Shown one piece after another: positions 35,643-43,498 of a DNA stretch of 64,000 nucleotides. Position 1 is the first letter of the stretch. Each line of letters starts with the position of its first letter. A program made the translations under genes and the position numbers. The DNA comes from Streptomyces shenzhenensis (GTDB lineage Bacteria > Actinomycetota > Actinomycetes > Streptomycetales > Streptomycetaceae): assembly GCF_021462265.1 (NCBI RefSeq), contig NZ_JAJONF010000025.1:80501-144500 (forward strand), given 5' to 3'. Below the pieces are notes generated by a model that worked only from the letters and a program-made list of their open reading frames with translations, did not search any database and was not told the origin of the DNA.

Positions 35643-35715
35643 CGCGCAGTTCCCCGCGCCCCTGAAGGGGCGCTGGCGCAGCGCCCTGCTTTTCAGGGGC
35701 GCGGGGAACTGCGCG
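35643..35715. terminator. 24-bp perfect inverted repeat, bidirectional terminator
   Basis: The arms 35643-35666 and 35692-35715 are exact reverse complements over 24 bp, containing CGCAGTTCCCCGCGCCCCT. A second short complementarity (GTCGTGG near 35630, CCACGAC near 35721) extends the outer stem. It lies between the convergent ends of afsK and the hydratase gene. The same word occurs singly in the 104-bp repeats (6388, 6492, 6596) and at 50931. Confidence 0.75.
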
Positions 35716-35777
35716 AACGGCCACGACGGGCCCGCAGTCGCGTGGCGGCAGTCAGTGACACCCCTCTGGGCGGTGTC

Positions 35778-36554
35778 TCAGCGGGTACGAGGGACGGTGC
35801 CGCGCTCCCGGTCGGCGAACAGCTCCGACTGGCGCTCGCCGGGCAGGTTGCCCAGGGTGATCAGGTGCGGCGCCTGGGCCCACCCCCGCTCCCGGTCCGC
35901 CCCCTTCGCCGCCCACAGCGCCCGTACGCTGCCCTGCACACCCTCCGTCGGATACCCGGCGATCACGGTCGCGCACCGCACGGCCGCCGCCGGCGCCTCC
36001 CCGGCGGGCGTCACCTCGGACACCAGCCCCACCTCGTACGCCCTGCGCGCCCCCATCCGCTCGGCGTTGCCCATGAGCACCATCCGGGCCACCTCCCCGT
36101 ACGGCATCCGCTGCGCCATCAGCACCGACTCGTAGGCGCTGACCATGCCGTAGGAGGTGTGCGGGTCGAAGAAGGCCGCCGTCTCGTCGGCGATCACGAA
36201 GTCGCACTCGCCCAGCAGGTAGAAGGCGCCCCCGCAGGCCATCCCGGCCACGGCGGCGATCACCGGCTTCCACAGGTCGTTCGACTTCGGCCCGACGGCG
36301 ATCAGCGGATCGTCCTGGCTGTACGGCGAGGACGGCTGCGGCACGACGGCGTCCCGGTCGAGCCCGGTGCTGAAGGCGCGCCCGCCGGCCCCGGTGAGGA
36401 CGACCGCCCGGACGGTGTCGTCGAAGCGCAGCGCCCGCCAGGCGGCGGAGAGCTCGGCGGCCGTCGCGAGGTCGATGGCGTTGAGCCTCGCGGGGCGGTC
36501 GAGGGTGAGGACGGCGACCCCGCTCTCCTTGTCGGTGTCCAGCCGCAGGCTCAC
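35778..36554 (-). CDS. Enoyl-CoA hydratase/isomerase family protein
   Basis: A 258-residue crotonase-fold protein. Oxyanion-hole regions are GRAFSTGLDRDAV and AGMACGGAFYLLGECDFVIADE, the latter like MenB/EchA-type proteins. GTG 36554 overlaps the stop of the DUF35 gene (GTGA). Third gene of the thiolase-DUF35-hydratase operon that starts at 38129. Confidence 0.9.
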   Translation of the reverse strand: MSLRLDTDKESGVAVLTLDRPARLNAIDLATAAELSAAWRALRFDDTVRAVVLTGAGGRAFSTGLDRDAVVPQPSSPYSQDDPLIAVGPKSNDLWKPVIAAVAGMACGGAFYLLGECDFVIADETAAFFDPHTSYGMVSAYESVLMAQRMPYGEVARMVLMGNAERMGARRAYEVGLVSEVTPAGEAPAAAVRCATVIAGYPTEGVQGSVRALWAAKGADRERGWAQAPHLITLGNLPGERQSELFADRERGTVPRTR

Positions 36555-36964
36555 GGACGCTCCAGGACCCACTGCGGCAGACCGTCCGCGAAGACCGCCT
36601 GCACCCGGGCGCCGATCCTGATCCGGTCCGGCGGGAGGGAGTCGAGCGGGGCTCCCGCTCCGCTCACCACGTTCCCCACCATCCGCACCCGGGGCGCGTC
36701 GTCCAGTTCCACGACGACGACGTTGTACGGCGCCTGGGCGGCGTAGTCGGGCAGGAGCGGCGGGTGCGGGACGACGTACGACCAGATCCGGCCCCGTCCG
36801 CTCGTCGGCCGCCACTCGCTCGCGAAGGACTGGCAGTGCGGGCAGCAGGGCCGGGGCGGAAAGCGGGGTTCGCCGCAGTCGGCGCAGGCCTGGACGCGGA
36901 GTTCGCCGCGGGCCGCGTACTCCCAGAAGGGGGCGCCGTCGGTGTCGGTGGCCGGTCGCAGCAT
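36551..36964 (-). CDS. DUF35 (zinc-ribbon + OB-fold) partner of thiolase-like protein
   Basis: A 137-residue protein. The zinc ribbon has CADC and CPHC pairs (about residues 27-44), followed by the OB-fold (GRIWSYVVPHPP, YNVVVVELDDAPRVRMVGN). It starts 1 bp after the thiolase-like stop, the same arrangement as Ltp2-ChsH2 partners in steroid side-chain degradation, where the DUF35 protein is needed for aldolase activity. Confidence 0.9.
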   Translation of the reverse strand: MLRPATDTDGAPFWEYAARGELRVQACADCGEPRFPPRPCCPHCQSFASEWRPTSGRGRIWSYVVPHPPLLPDYAAQAPYNVVVVELDDAPRVRMVGNVVSGAGAPLDSLPPDRIRIGARVQAVFADGLPQWVLERP

Positions 36965-36965
36965 C

Positions 36966-38129
36966 TCAGCTCCGGTTGGTGAGGAGGAGGGCGGAGGTCG
37001 GGACGCCCTCGCCGGCGGTGACCAGGCAGGTGGCGGCCCCCGGCACCTGGGCGGTGCTGGTGCCGCGCAACTGCTTGACGCCCTCGGTGATGAGGTTGAA
37101 CCCGTGCACGTAGGCCTCGGAGAGCCCGCCGCCCCCGGTGTTGATGGGCAGCCGCCCGCCGATCTCCAGCGCCCCCTGCTCGGTGAACGCCCCGCCCTCC
37201 CCGCGCCCGCAGAAGCCGTAGCCCTCCAGGGAGAGCGGGATCAGCGCGGTGAACGCGTCGTAGATCTGGGCGACGTCGACGTCCTCGGGGGTGAGGTCGG
37301 CGTGCTTCCACAGGTGGCGGGCGGCGGTCCAGGCGGGACCGGTGAGCGGGTCGTCGTTCCAGTAGTTGACCATGCCGTGGTGCTGGGCGGGCAGGCCCTG
37401 GGCGGCCGAGTGGACGTAGACCGGGGTCCGCCGGCAGTCCCGGGCCCGTTCGCTGCTGACCACCACACACGCCAGGGCCCCGTCCGTCTCCAGGCAGTTG
37501 TCGAAGAGGCAGAGGGGCTCGCTGATCCACCGGGAGGTCATGTACATCTCGCGGGTGAGGGGGCGGTCGTACATGACGGCGGCGGGGTTCTGGTTGGCGC
37601 GGTTGCGGCAGGCGAGGGCGACGTTGAAGAGATGGTCGCGGGTGGCGCCGTACTCGTGCATGTAGCGGCGGGTGAGCATGGCTATCTCGTCGGCGGGCCG
37701 GAGCAGGCCGAAGGGGCGGGTCCACTGGGCGGGGGTCGGGAGCTGGACGGTGGTGTTGGTCCAGGGCCGGGGCCCGGACCCCCGCTTCCGGGACCGCCAC
37801 GCCACCCCCACGGTGGCCTGGCCGGAGGCGATGGCCGCGGCGAGGTGCGCGACGGTCGCACAGGAGCCGCCGCCCCCGTACCCCACCTTGCTGAAGAAGG
37901 TCAGATCCCCGAGCCCGACCGCCTTCGCCAGCTCCACCTCGTCGGTCTCCTCCATGGTGAAGGAGGCGAGGGCGTCGACCTCGCCGGGCGCGATGCCGGC
38001 GTCGTCGAGGGCGGCGAGGACGGCCCGGCAGGCGAGGGTCTTCTCGTCCTCGCCGAGCCGTTTGGCGAAGGGGGTCTGCCCGATCCCGACGATGGCGGTG
38101 GCGTCCTTGATGCCTCTGAGACCGGCCAT
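36966..38129 (-). CDS. Thiolase-like protein (Ltp-type, probable retro-aldolase)
   Basis: A 387-residue thiolase fold. The active-site region reads KVGYGGGGSCATVAHLAAAI, where a canonical thiolase would have a nucleophilic Cys followed by Ser-Thr-Gly; that Cys appears missing. The C-terminal half has AQIYDAFTALIPLSLEGYGFC and PINTGGGGLSEAYVHG. Together with the adjacent DUF35 gene this suggests C-C cleavage of a hydroxyacyl-CoA rather than thiolysis (inference). Divergent from the acyl-CoA ligase, with two operators between. Confidence 0.9.
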   Translation of the reverse strand: MAGLRGIKDATAIVGIGQTPFAKRLGEDEKTLACRAVLAALDDAGIAPGEVDALASFTMEETDEVELAKAVGLGDLTFFSKVGYGGGGSCATVAHLAAAIASGQATVGVAWRSRKRGSGPRPWTNTTVQLPTPAQWTRPFGLLRPADEIAMLTRRYMHEYGATRDHLFNVALACRNRANQNPAAVMYDRPLTREMYMTSRWISEPLCLFDNCLETDGALACVVVSSERARDCRRTPVYVHSAAQGLPAQHHGMVNYWNDDPLTGPAWTAARHLWKHADLTPEDVDVAQIYDAFTALIPLSLEGYGFCGRGEGGAFTEQGALEIGGRLPINTGGGGLSEAYVHGFNLITEGVKQLRGTSTAQVPGAATCLVTAGEGVPTSALLLTNRS

Positions 38130-38160
38130 GTCCCCGCACCTCCACGGCAGTCGCGGTTTG

Positions 38161-38202
38161 CTGACAGGCCGTCAGGCTACCGCTAATCTGACGGACAGTC
38201 AG
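38161..38202. promoter_or_regulatory. Pair of CTGACG-type operators between divergent operons
   Basis: CTGACAGGCCGTCAG (38161-38175) and CTGACGGACAGTCAG (38188-38202) start 27 bp apart. The second ends 2 bp before ATG 38205, which supports GTG 38226 as the ligase start. Confidence 0.75.
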
Positions 38203-38225
38203 CTATGCGTCCGGGGAGGCCGGTT

Positions 38226-39815
38226 GTGCGCGGTGACATGGAGTGGGGGACCGTTCCGGGGCTGGTGCGGTCGGCGGCGAAGCGGTACGCGGACGTCGAG
38301 GCGGTGGTGGACGGCCGGACCCGGATCACCTACGCCGAGCTGGGCGCCCGGGTGGAACGGGCGGCGGCCGCCTGCCTGGCCGCCGGCGTCGGGGCGGGCG
38401 ACCGGGTGGGCATCTGGGCGCCGAACTCGCTCGACTGGATCGTCGCGGCGCTGGGCGCGGTGTCGGCGGGCGGGGTGCTGGTCCCGCTGAACACCCGCTT
38501 CAAGGGCAAGGAGGCGGCGGACGTGCTGCGCAGGAGCGGGGCCCGGCTGCTCTTCGTGACGGGGACGTTCCTGGGGACCTCGTACGTGGCGTCGCTGCGG
38601 CGGGCGGCGGGGGAGGGAGCCGGGGACGGCCAGGTGCCGCTGCCGGGTCTGCCCGGCCTGCGGGACGTGGTGGTGCTGTCGGAGGACGCGCCGGCCGGCT
38701 TCCGCACCTGGAAGGACTTCCTGGCGGCCGGAGAGGGCGTCGGCGCCGGCCAGGTCGCCGCCCGTGCGGCGGAGCTGGACGGCACCTGCCTCTCCGACAT
38801 CATCTTCACGTCCGGTACGACGGGCCGCCCGAAGGGCGCGATGATCACCCACGCGCAGACGCTCCGCGCGTACGAGATCTGGGCGGACCTGGCGGGCCTG
38901 CGGAACGGTGACCGCTACCTGATCGTCAACCCGTTCTTCCACACCTTCGGTTACAAGGCCGGGGTGATCGCGTGCCTGATGCGCGGGGCGACGATGATCC
39001 CGCAGCCGGTGTTCAGCGTGGAGACGGTCCTGGCGAACGTCGCCGCGGAGCGGGTGTCGGTGCTGCCCGGCCCGCCGACCCTGCACCAGTCGCTCCTGGA
39101 CCACCCGGCCAGGGACGCCCACGACCTCTCCGCCCTGCGGCTGGTGGTGACGGGCGCGGCCGTCGTACCCCTCCGCCTCGTGGAGCGGCTGCGCGGCGAA
39201 CTCGGCGTCGAGACGGTCCTCACCGCCTACGGCCTCTCCGAGGCGAGCGGGATCGTGACGATGTGCCGCCGGGGCGACGATCCGACGGTGATCGCGTCGA
39301 CGTCGGGGCGGGCGATACCCGGGACGCAGGTGCGGGTGGACGAGGCCGGGGAGGTGCTGGTCCGCGGCTTCAACGTCATGCGCGGCTACTTCGAGGACGC
39401 GGCGGCGACGGCCGAGACGCTCACGGAGGACGGCTGGCTGCGCACCGGCGACGTCGGCGTGCTGGACCCGGACGGCAACCTCCGCATCACCGACCGCCTG
39501 AAGGACATGTTCATCGTCGGCGGCTTCAACGCCTACCCGGCGGAGATAGAGCAACTGCTGGGCCTGCACCCGGAGGTGGCGGACGTCGCGGTGATCGGCG
39601 TACCGGACGGGCGGCTCGGCGAGGTCGGCAAGGCGTTCGTGGTGCGGCGGGCGGGAGCGGTGCTGACGTCCGACGACCTGATCGCCTGGGCCCGCCGCGA
39701 GATGGCGAACTACAAGGTCCCGAGGACCGTCGAGTTCGTCCGAGAGCTCCCCCGCAACGCTGGCGGAAAGGTCCTGAAGGGCGAACTCAGGACAGGCGAC
39801 CGGGCCGCTCGTTGA
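38226..39815 (+). CDS. AMP-dependent acyl-CoA ligase (FadD3-like)
   Basis: A 529-residue ANL ligase. The P-loop TSGTTGRPKG is at 195-204, followed by YGLSEASGIVTM, DGWLRTGDVG and the C-terminal catalytic-lysine region GGKVLKGELR. The overall pattern resembles FadD3, the CoA ligase for hexahydroindanedione propanoate, but orthology cannot be claimed. GTG 38226 is chosen because GGGGAGG lies 6 bp upstream and ATG 38205 abuts an operator. Probably activates the pathway's acid substrate or a ring fragment. Confidence 0.92.
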   Translation: MRGDMEWGTVPGLVRSAAKRYADVEAVVDGRTRITYAELGARVERAAAACLAAGVGAGDRVGIWAPNSLDWIVAALGAVSAGGVLVPLNTRFKGKEAADVLRRSGARLLFVTGTFLGTSYVASLRRAAGEGAGDGQVPLPGLPGLRDVVVLSEDAPAGFRTWKDFLAAGEGVGAGQVAARAAELDGTCLSDIIFTSGTTGRPKGAMITHAQTLRAYEIWADLAGLRNGDRYLIVNPFFHTFGYKAGVIACLMRGATMIPQPVFSVETVLANVAAERVSVLPGPPTLHQSLLDHPARDAHDLSALRLVVTGAAVVPLRLVERLRGELGVETVLTAYGLSEASGIVTMCRRGDDPTVIASTSGRAIPGTQVRVDEAGEVLVRGFNVMRGYFEDAAATAETLTEDGWLRTGDVGVLDPDGNLRITDRLKDMFIVGGFNAYPAEIEQLLGLHPEVADVAVIGVPDGRLGEVGKAFVVRRAGAVLTSDDLIAWARREMANYKVPRTVEFVRELPRNAGGKVLKGELRTGDRAAR

Positions 39816-39925
39816 CATGCGCCCGCGGGCGCGGCCTGACGGCCCGAAGGCGCGGCTCCGAAGGCGGCTCCGAAGGCGCCGTCCCGAAGACACGGCCCCC
39901 AAGGCGCGGCCCCCAAGACGCGGTT

Positions 39926-39994
39926 GGAAGATATGGGCCATCCCCCCCCGCAGCGACCTGCGACATTGCCACCCCCCGCTTGCCCATATCTTCC
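39926..39994. repeat. 13-bp inverted repeat in intergenic region
   Basis: GGAAGATATGGGC (39926-39938) and GCCCATATCTTCC (39982-39994) are perfect reverse complements separated by 43 bp. They lie about 110 bp after the ligase stop. Upstream (39840-39925) are imperfect short repeats around CGAAGGCGCGGC. No gene is supported in 39816-40195. Confidence 0.7.
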
Positions 39995-40195
39995 CATCCC
40001 GGGTGAGCTGTTACCGGTGCGGCCGACCTGGCTCGGGCGACTGGTCGCGGTGGCACTCACCGCAGGCCCTGAGTCGTCCCTGCGGGCCGCCATTCACGAG
40101 CGGTGACGCCCGGCTTACGGGCGAGGTGGGACCCGCCCACGGCCCGGGCGAGCGGTCCGGCCGAACGCGGGTACACCGACCGGGGCGGCGAACGG

Positions 40196-41131
40196 TCACC
40201 GCTGGTCGGCGGCGAGTGCGTCAAGGGCAGCCCGGATCTCCTCGATCATGCGGGCGGGCCGGTGGAAGACGTCCTCAGCGCCGAAGCGGAGCAGGCTGCG
40301 GATTTCGGCGGATCGGAGGATCTGGTTGAAGCGGGTCATGTCCCGTCGATGGGAGTCGCGGGTGCCGTGGTAGGTGTAACCCTCGATCTCCACCCCCAGC
40401 CCCTCCTTCCGGAAGAGGAAGTCGAGGAAGCGGGGGCGGCCGTCCGGGGTGCGTACCTCGGCCTGGCTCTCGGGGCGGAGCCCGGCGTCGTACATGCGCA
40501 GCCGGGCGACGGTCTCGGCGGGCGAGCCGGCGAGCGGGTCGGTCAACCGCAGCCGTTCCCGGCCGCCTCTCGCACGCCGTGGCATCGCTTCGAGGGCGTT
40601 CGCGATCGAAGCAGGACCGAGGATCGGGGGACGGCGGAGCCGCCCGACCCTCCGGTGGGAGAGGGCCGAGTCCACGGCTACGACCGCTTCGTCCCGTGGG
40701 CTGTCCCGGAGCAGGTCGGCGAGCGTGCGGGCAGGTGGGGTGAGCCGCAGCCCCTGCCGTTCCCACACGTCCTGAGTGCTGAGCGGGAGTCGGTGTACGC
40801 GTACGCCGCTGCCCACGCGACGGATGCTCAGCTGCGGGTCCGTGAACTCCAGGGGCGCGTCGGAGGCGCCGCTCAGGGTCTCGATGCGCCAGATCGGCGC
40901 CGCCGAGAGGTGGCTCACGACCAGCCGGGGTTCGAGGAGCTGCACTGCCCGCAGCCGGGTGAGCAGGTCGGGGTCGCGCCCGGGCTCGGCCCAGGCGCCG
41001 TACCGGAGCCGTGTCCAGCCCTCGTCCCGTAGCGCACGTGTCAGACTCCGCCGGGGCCAGCCGGCCGCGACGGCCCGTGAGGTGAGGAGGATGCCCAACT
41101 CCGTCAGCGTGCGTAAGTCCCTGCGTTCCAC
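40196..41131 (-). CDS. DUF559/AbiEi-like protein with C-terminal endonuclease-like domain
   Basis: A 311-residue protein. The N-terminal winged-helix-like region (LTELGILLTSRAVAAGWPRRSLTRALRDEGW) resembles AbiEi-type antitoxin domains. The C-terminus (RPRFLDFLFRKEGLGVEIEGYTYHG, then RDMTRFNQILRSAEIRSLLRFGAEDVF) resembles the Vsr/DUF559 endonuclease fold with a D-ExE-like pattern. Common in actinomycetes, function unproven. GTG 41131 (MERRDLRTLTELG) is used; the frame is open to 41179. Confidence 0.75.
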   Translation of the reverse strand: MERRDLRTLTELGILLTSRAVAAGWPRRSLTRALRDEGWTRLRYGAWAEPGRDPDLLTRLRAVQLLEPRLVVSHLSAAPIWRIETLSGASDAPLEFTDPQLSIRRVGSGVRVHRLPLSTQDVWERQGLRLTPPARTLADLLRDSPRDEAVVAVDSALSHRRVGRLRRPPILGPASIANALEAMPRRARGGRERLRLTDPLAGSPAETVARLRMYDAGLRPESQAEVRTPDGRPRFLDFLFRKEGLGVEIEGYTYHGTRDSHRRDMTRFNQILRSAEIRSLLRFGAEDVFHRPARMIEEIRAALDALAADQR

Positions 41132-41188
41132 CCGGTGAAGATCGCAGATTCCCGGAATCGCCGCCCGGCCTGTGGACAACTCGTGGGT

Positions 41189-41392
41189 TCAGCCCTTCAG
41201 AGAGCCGAGAAAGGCGGTCCAGGCGAGCGGACGGAAGAGAAGGACAGAGCCGTCCTGGTCCTTCTTCGAGTCACGGACGGGGACCACGTCCGGGTGCGGG
41301 GCGGCGACCTCGACGCACTCGCCGCCGCTGCCGTTGCTGTAACTGCTCCTGCGCCACACGGCGTTGCTCAGGTCAATCCCGGTGCTTGCCAT
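41189..41392 (-). CDS. DUF397 protein
   Basis: A 67-residue DUF397 protein (WRRSSYSNGSGGECVEVA, VPVRDSKKDQDGSVLLF). These small proteins are nearly always encoded next to Scr1-type XRE regulators, as here, where the two genes overlap by 20 bp. They are thought to act with the regulator. Confidence 0.92.
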   Translation of the reverse strand: MASTGIDLSNAVWRRSSYSNGSGGECVEVAAPHPDVVPVRDSKKDQDGSVLLFRPLAWTAFLGSLKG

Positions 41393-42224
41393 CTCGGTAG
41401 TCCTCCGCCGCTCGTTCGACCATGGCCAGGGACGCCTCTGGCGGGAGTGCCGCCGCCCTGAGTAGATCGTACGACCTGCGGTAGTCCTTCACGAGCGCCG
41501 GATAGTCGATGAGTTGGCCGTTATGGAGTCCCTCGGTATAGGCCACCGGCGGGGCGTCCGGGAAGGTCATCACTCGCATCATGCCCATCATGAACGGATG
41601 GGCATGTGCCGTTTCCGGAAGGATCTGCAGAACGCCCTGCGTGGAGCGGATGACCTGGGCGATGTGCTCCAGCTGGACCGCCATCTCCGCCGGGGGCAGG
41701 AGAGGCCTGCGGACGACGGACTCGTGCAGGACCGCCCAGAACGACGGCCGCTCCTCCTGCTTCCAGATCTCCGCACGCTTCAGCCGGGCGCGGACCTGCT
41801 TGTCGACCGTCTCGGGCGCCAGCCAGGGCAGCGACGTGTGTACGACCGCCTCGGCGTACGCCGGGGTCTGCAACAGCCCCGGCACCAGCATCGGAGCCCA
41901 GTCCTCGATCGTCTCCGCCCGCGGCTCCATCTCCGCCACGTCCGCGAAGTACTCCGCGTGCCCCGACTGCCGTGCCCGGCGGGCGTCTTCACAGCGACGC
42001 TCGAAAAACCCGTCCGTCTTCAGCACCTTGTCGACGTGCCGGGCGAGATCGAGCGGCATGCGCCGCTCGCCGCGCTCGATCTGGCTCAGGAAGGGGACGC
42101 CGCGGAAGCTTCCTTCCGCGAGCTGTTCGAGCGTGAGGCCCGCGAGTTCCCGCTGGTAGCGCAACTCGGCGCCGTAGAAGGAGGGGACATTGGCCGACGC
42201 GTCGGGATCCTTGCGTGGGGGCAC
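41373..42224 (-). CDS. XRE-family regulator (Scr1/DUF5753 type)
   Basis: A 283-residue regulator. An N-terminal helix-turn-helix (about 18-52, LRYQRELAGLTLEQLAE, LSQIERGERR) is followed by a DUF5753 domain (IEDWAPMLVPGLLQTPAYAEAV, LLPPAEMAVQLEHIAQV). This is the WhiJ-like group of developmental regulators. GTG 42224. Divergent from an ATPase-like gene, a typical Streptomyces three-gene arrangement. Confidence 0.92.
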   Translation of the reverse strand: MPPRKDPDASANVPSFYGAELRYQRELAGLTLEQLAEGSFRGVPFLSQIERGERRMPLDLARHVDKVLKTDGFFERRCEDARRARQSGHAEYFADVAEMEPRAETIEDWAPMLVPGLLQTPAYAEAVVHTSLPWLAPETVDKQVRARLKRAEIWKQEERPSFWAVLHESVVRRPLLPPAEMAVQLEHIAQVIRSTQGVLQILPETAHAHPFMMGMMRVMTFPDAPPVAYTEGLHNGQLIDYPALVKDYRRSYDLLRAAALPPEASLAMVERAAEDYRDGKHRD

Positions 42225-42297
42225 AACTCATCACCGCCGTTTGCCTGTTGCGCTTGCGTAGTCGAAGCCTCTTCAACGATACGCGGGTATGCGCCAC

Positions 42298-42319
42298 TCT
42301 GTGACCGAATCATCACAGA
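42298..42319. promoter_or_regulatory. Inverted repeat between XRE regulator and ATPase-like gene
   Basis: TCTGTGA (42298-42304) and TCACAGA (42313-42319) form a perfect 7-bp dyad 25 bp upstream of the ATPase-like start. Candidate binding site of the divergent XRE regulator. Confidence 0.45.
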
Positions 42320-42343
42320 GCGCACAGGAAGGTGTACGCGACC

Positions 42344-43015
42344 GTGTCCTCTCAGTTCACCCCCGCCCCCGCCCCGGCTGCCGATTCCGCCTATGACACG
42401 ACCCTCTGTGTGGAGGAACTGCGGGACGCCCTCGCCGCCCATGGCATCACGCTGCCGTCCATGCGGGTGGACCTGCCGAGTTTCGCGGCCACGTACGGAC
42501 CGTCGCCGGGCTTGGTGGCACTCGGCAACTGCAACGTGGCGACGGCGCGGAGACTGACCGCGCTGTTGCGGGTGGACGACGGGGCGCCGTGCCCGCCGCC
42601 GCTGGACCTCGATCTCCTGGCTGTCCCCGAGGCGGTGCCCGGACTACGGCGTACCGTCCGCCGGTATCTCGGAGCACCCTGCGCCGATGTCCAGCTCTGT
42701 GTCACGGAACTCGTGGCCAACGTTGTCCGTCACGTGGGGGAGGGCACCCCGATCCGCGTGCGGGTGGTCCGAGTGGCGGGAGCCTGTCTACGCGTCGAGG
42801 TCAGCGACGCCGATGCCCGCGCTCGTCCCGTGCTCCGACGTGCCGGCGCCGACGACGAAACCGGGCGCGGCCTCGCGCTGCTCGACGCCGTGACCTTGCG
42901 CTGGGGTGTGGAACACGGCGCCGAGGGCAAGACGGTGTGGTGCGAGTTGGGCCAGGCCGAGACCAGGACGGGCGGGCGGTGGAACGACCCGGTCACCGGG
43001 CCCGCACGTTCTTGA
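42344..43015 (+). CDS. HATPase_c_2 (anti-sigma-like) ATP-binding regulator
   Basis: A 223-residue protein. The C-terminal RsbW-like ATPase domain has CVTELVANVVRHVGEG (N-box) and DDETGRGLALLDAVTLRWG. About 90 N-terminal residues precede it. GTG 42344 has AGGAAGG about 10 bp upstream; the in-frame GTG at 42332 is too close to that site. Paired with the divergent XRE/DUF397 genes. Confidence 0.87.
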   Translation: MSSQFTPAPAPAADSAYDTTLCVEELRDALAAHGITLPSMRVDLPSFAATYGPSPGLVALGNCNVATARRLTALLRVDDGAPCPPPLDLDLLAVPEAVPGLRRTVRRYLGAPCADVQLCVTELVANVVRHVGEGTPIRVRVVRVAGACLRVEVSDADARARPVLRRAGADDETGRGLALLDAVTLRWGVEHGAEGKTVWCELGQAETRTGGRWNDPVTGPARS

Positions 43016-43078
43016 ACACGTCGGCCGCGACGGCTTCCCCTCCGCGCCGCCGCGGCCTGTCCCCCTGGTGGGCGCGGG

Positions 43079-43291
43079 TCACGCCTTCTCGGTGCCGGCG
43101 TGGTTCTCCAGCGTCGTCACGACGGACTCCGGCAGGATGCCGGCGTGGTTCTCCAGCGGCTTGACGGTTTCGTTCTCCGTGACACTGCCGGCGTGGTTCT
43201 CCAGCGGCTCGACCGTCGAGGAACCGTCGTCCGGGCTGCCGGCGTGGTTCTCCAGCGTGGCGATCTTCGGCTTCTTCGTGGCTTCGGTCAT
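43079..43291 (-). CDS. afsS: AfsS-type small repeat protein with four LENHAG motifs
   Basis: A 70-residue acidic protein built from four copies of [T/P]-L-E-N-H-A-G at residues 12-18, 29-35, 45-51 and 60-66. AfsS of S. coelicolor (63 residues, directly downstream of afsR) has T-x-x-D-N-H-M-P-x repeats. Position, size and repeat style identify this as the local AfsS, but with a different core (ENHAG for DNHMP). AfsS is the direct output of AfsR and stimulates antibiotic production by an unknown mechanism. The 18 bases for LENHAG are identical in all four copies, while the linkers differ. ATG 43291 with GAGAGG upstream. Confidence 0.88.
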   Translation of the reverse strand: MTEATKKPKIATLENHAGSPDDGSSTVEPLENHAGSVTENETVKPLENHAGILPESVVTTLENHAGTEKA

Positions 43292-43325
43292 CGTCGGCAC
43301 CTCTCTGCTGAGCTTCTGAGAAAGC

Positions 43326-43373
43326 GATGTGCCCGTCCGGTGACTCCCCCGGGTGTCGCCGGACGGGCACATC
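43326..43373 (-). promoter_or_regulatory. 15-bp hairpin in the afsS leader
   Basis: GATGTGCCCGTCCGG (43326-43340) and CCGGACGGGCACATC (43359-43373) are perfect complements with an 18-nt loop. On the minus strand the hairpin sits 35 nt upstream of the afsS start and is followed by GCTTTCTC. It may be the afsR terminator, or a structured leader through which afsS transcription must pass. Confidence 0.7.
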
Positions 43374-43460
43374 AAGGCCGCTCACCCTAAACGGTGGGGC
43401 CGGGTGCCGAGCCGTCTGCCCCCCGACGCGGCGGCTGGCACTCATGAGAATGGCGTGCGG

Positions 43461-43480
43461 CGATAAACAAACCATGAACG
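43461..43480 (-). promoter_or_regulatory. Candidate AfsR/PhoP site at the afsS promoter
   Basis: On the minus strand CGTTCATGGTTTGTTTATCG lies 19 bp after the afsR stop and resembles direct repeats of the PHO-box / AfsR type (GTTCAT.. GTTTAT..). In S. coelicolor AfsR and PhoP compete for an overlapping site at the afsS promoter. A weak -10 (CATTCT) follows about 9 bp on. Assignment by resemblance only. Confidence 0.55.
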
Positions 43481-43498
43481 CGCAGTCCGCCCGGCTCC

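Noticed and set aside
43094..43255. CRISPR-like array of 18-bp repeats spaced 45-51 bp
   Set aside because: The repeats are the in-frame LENHAG codons of afsS and the spacers are its linkers; there are no cas genes.
43079..43291. LENHAG peptide as a multi-core RiPP precursor
   Set aside because: No maturation enzyme is adjacent, and the position after afsR with NH-type repeats identifies it as AfsS.
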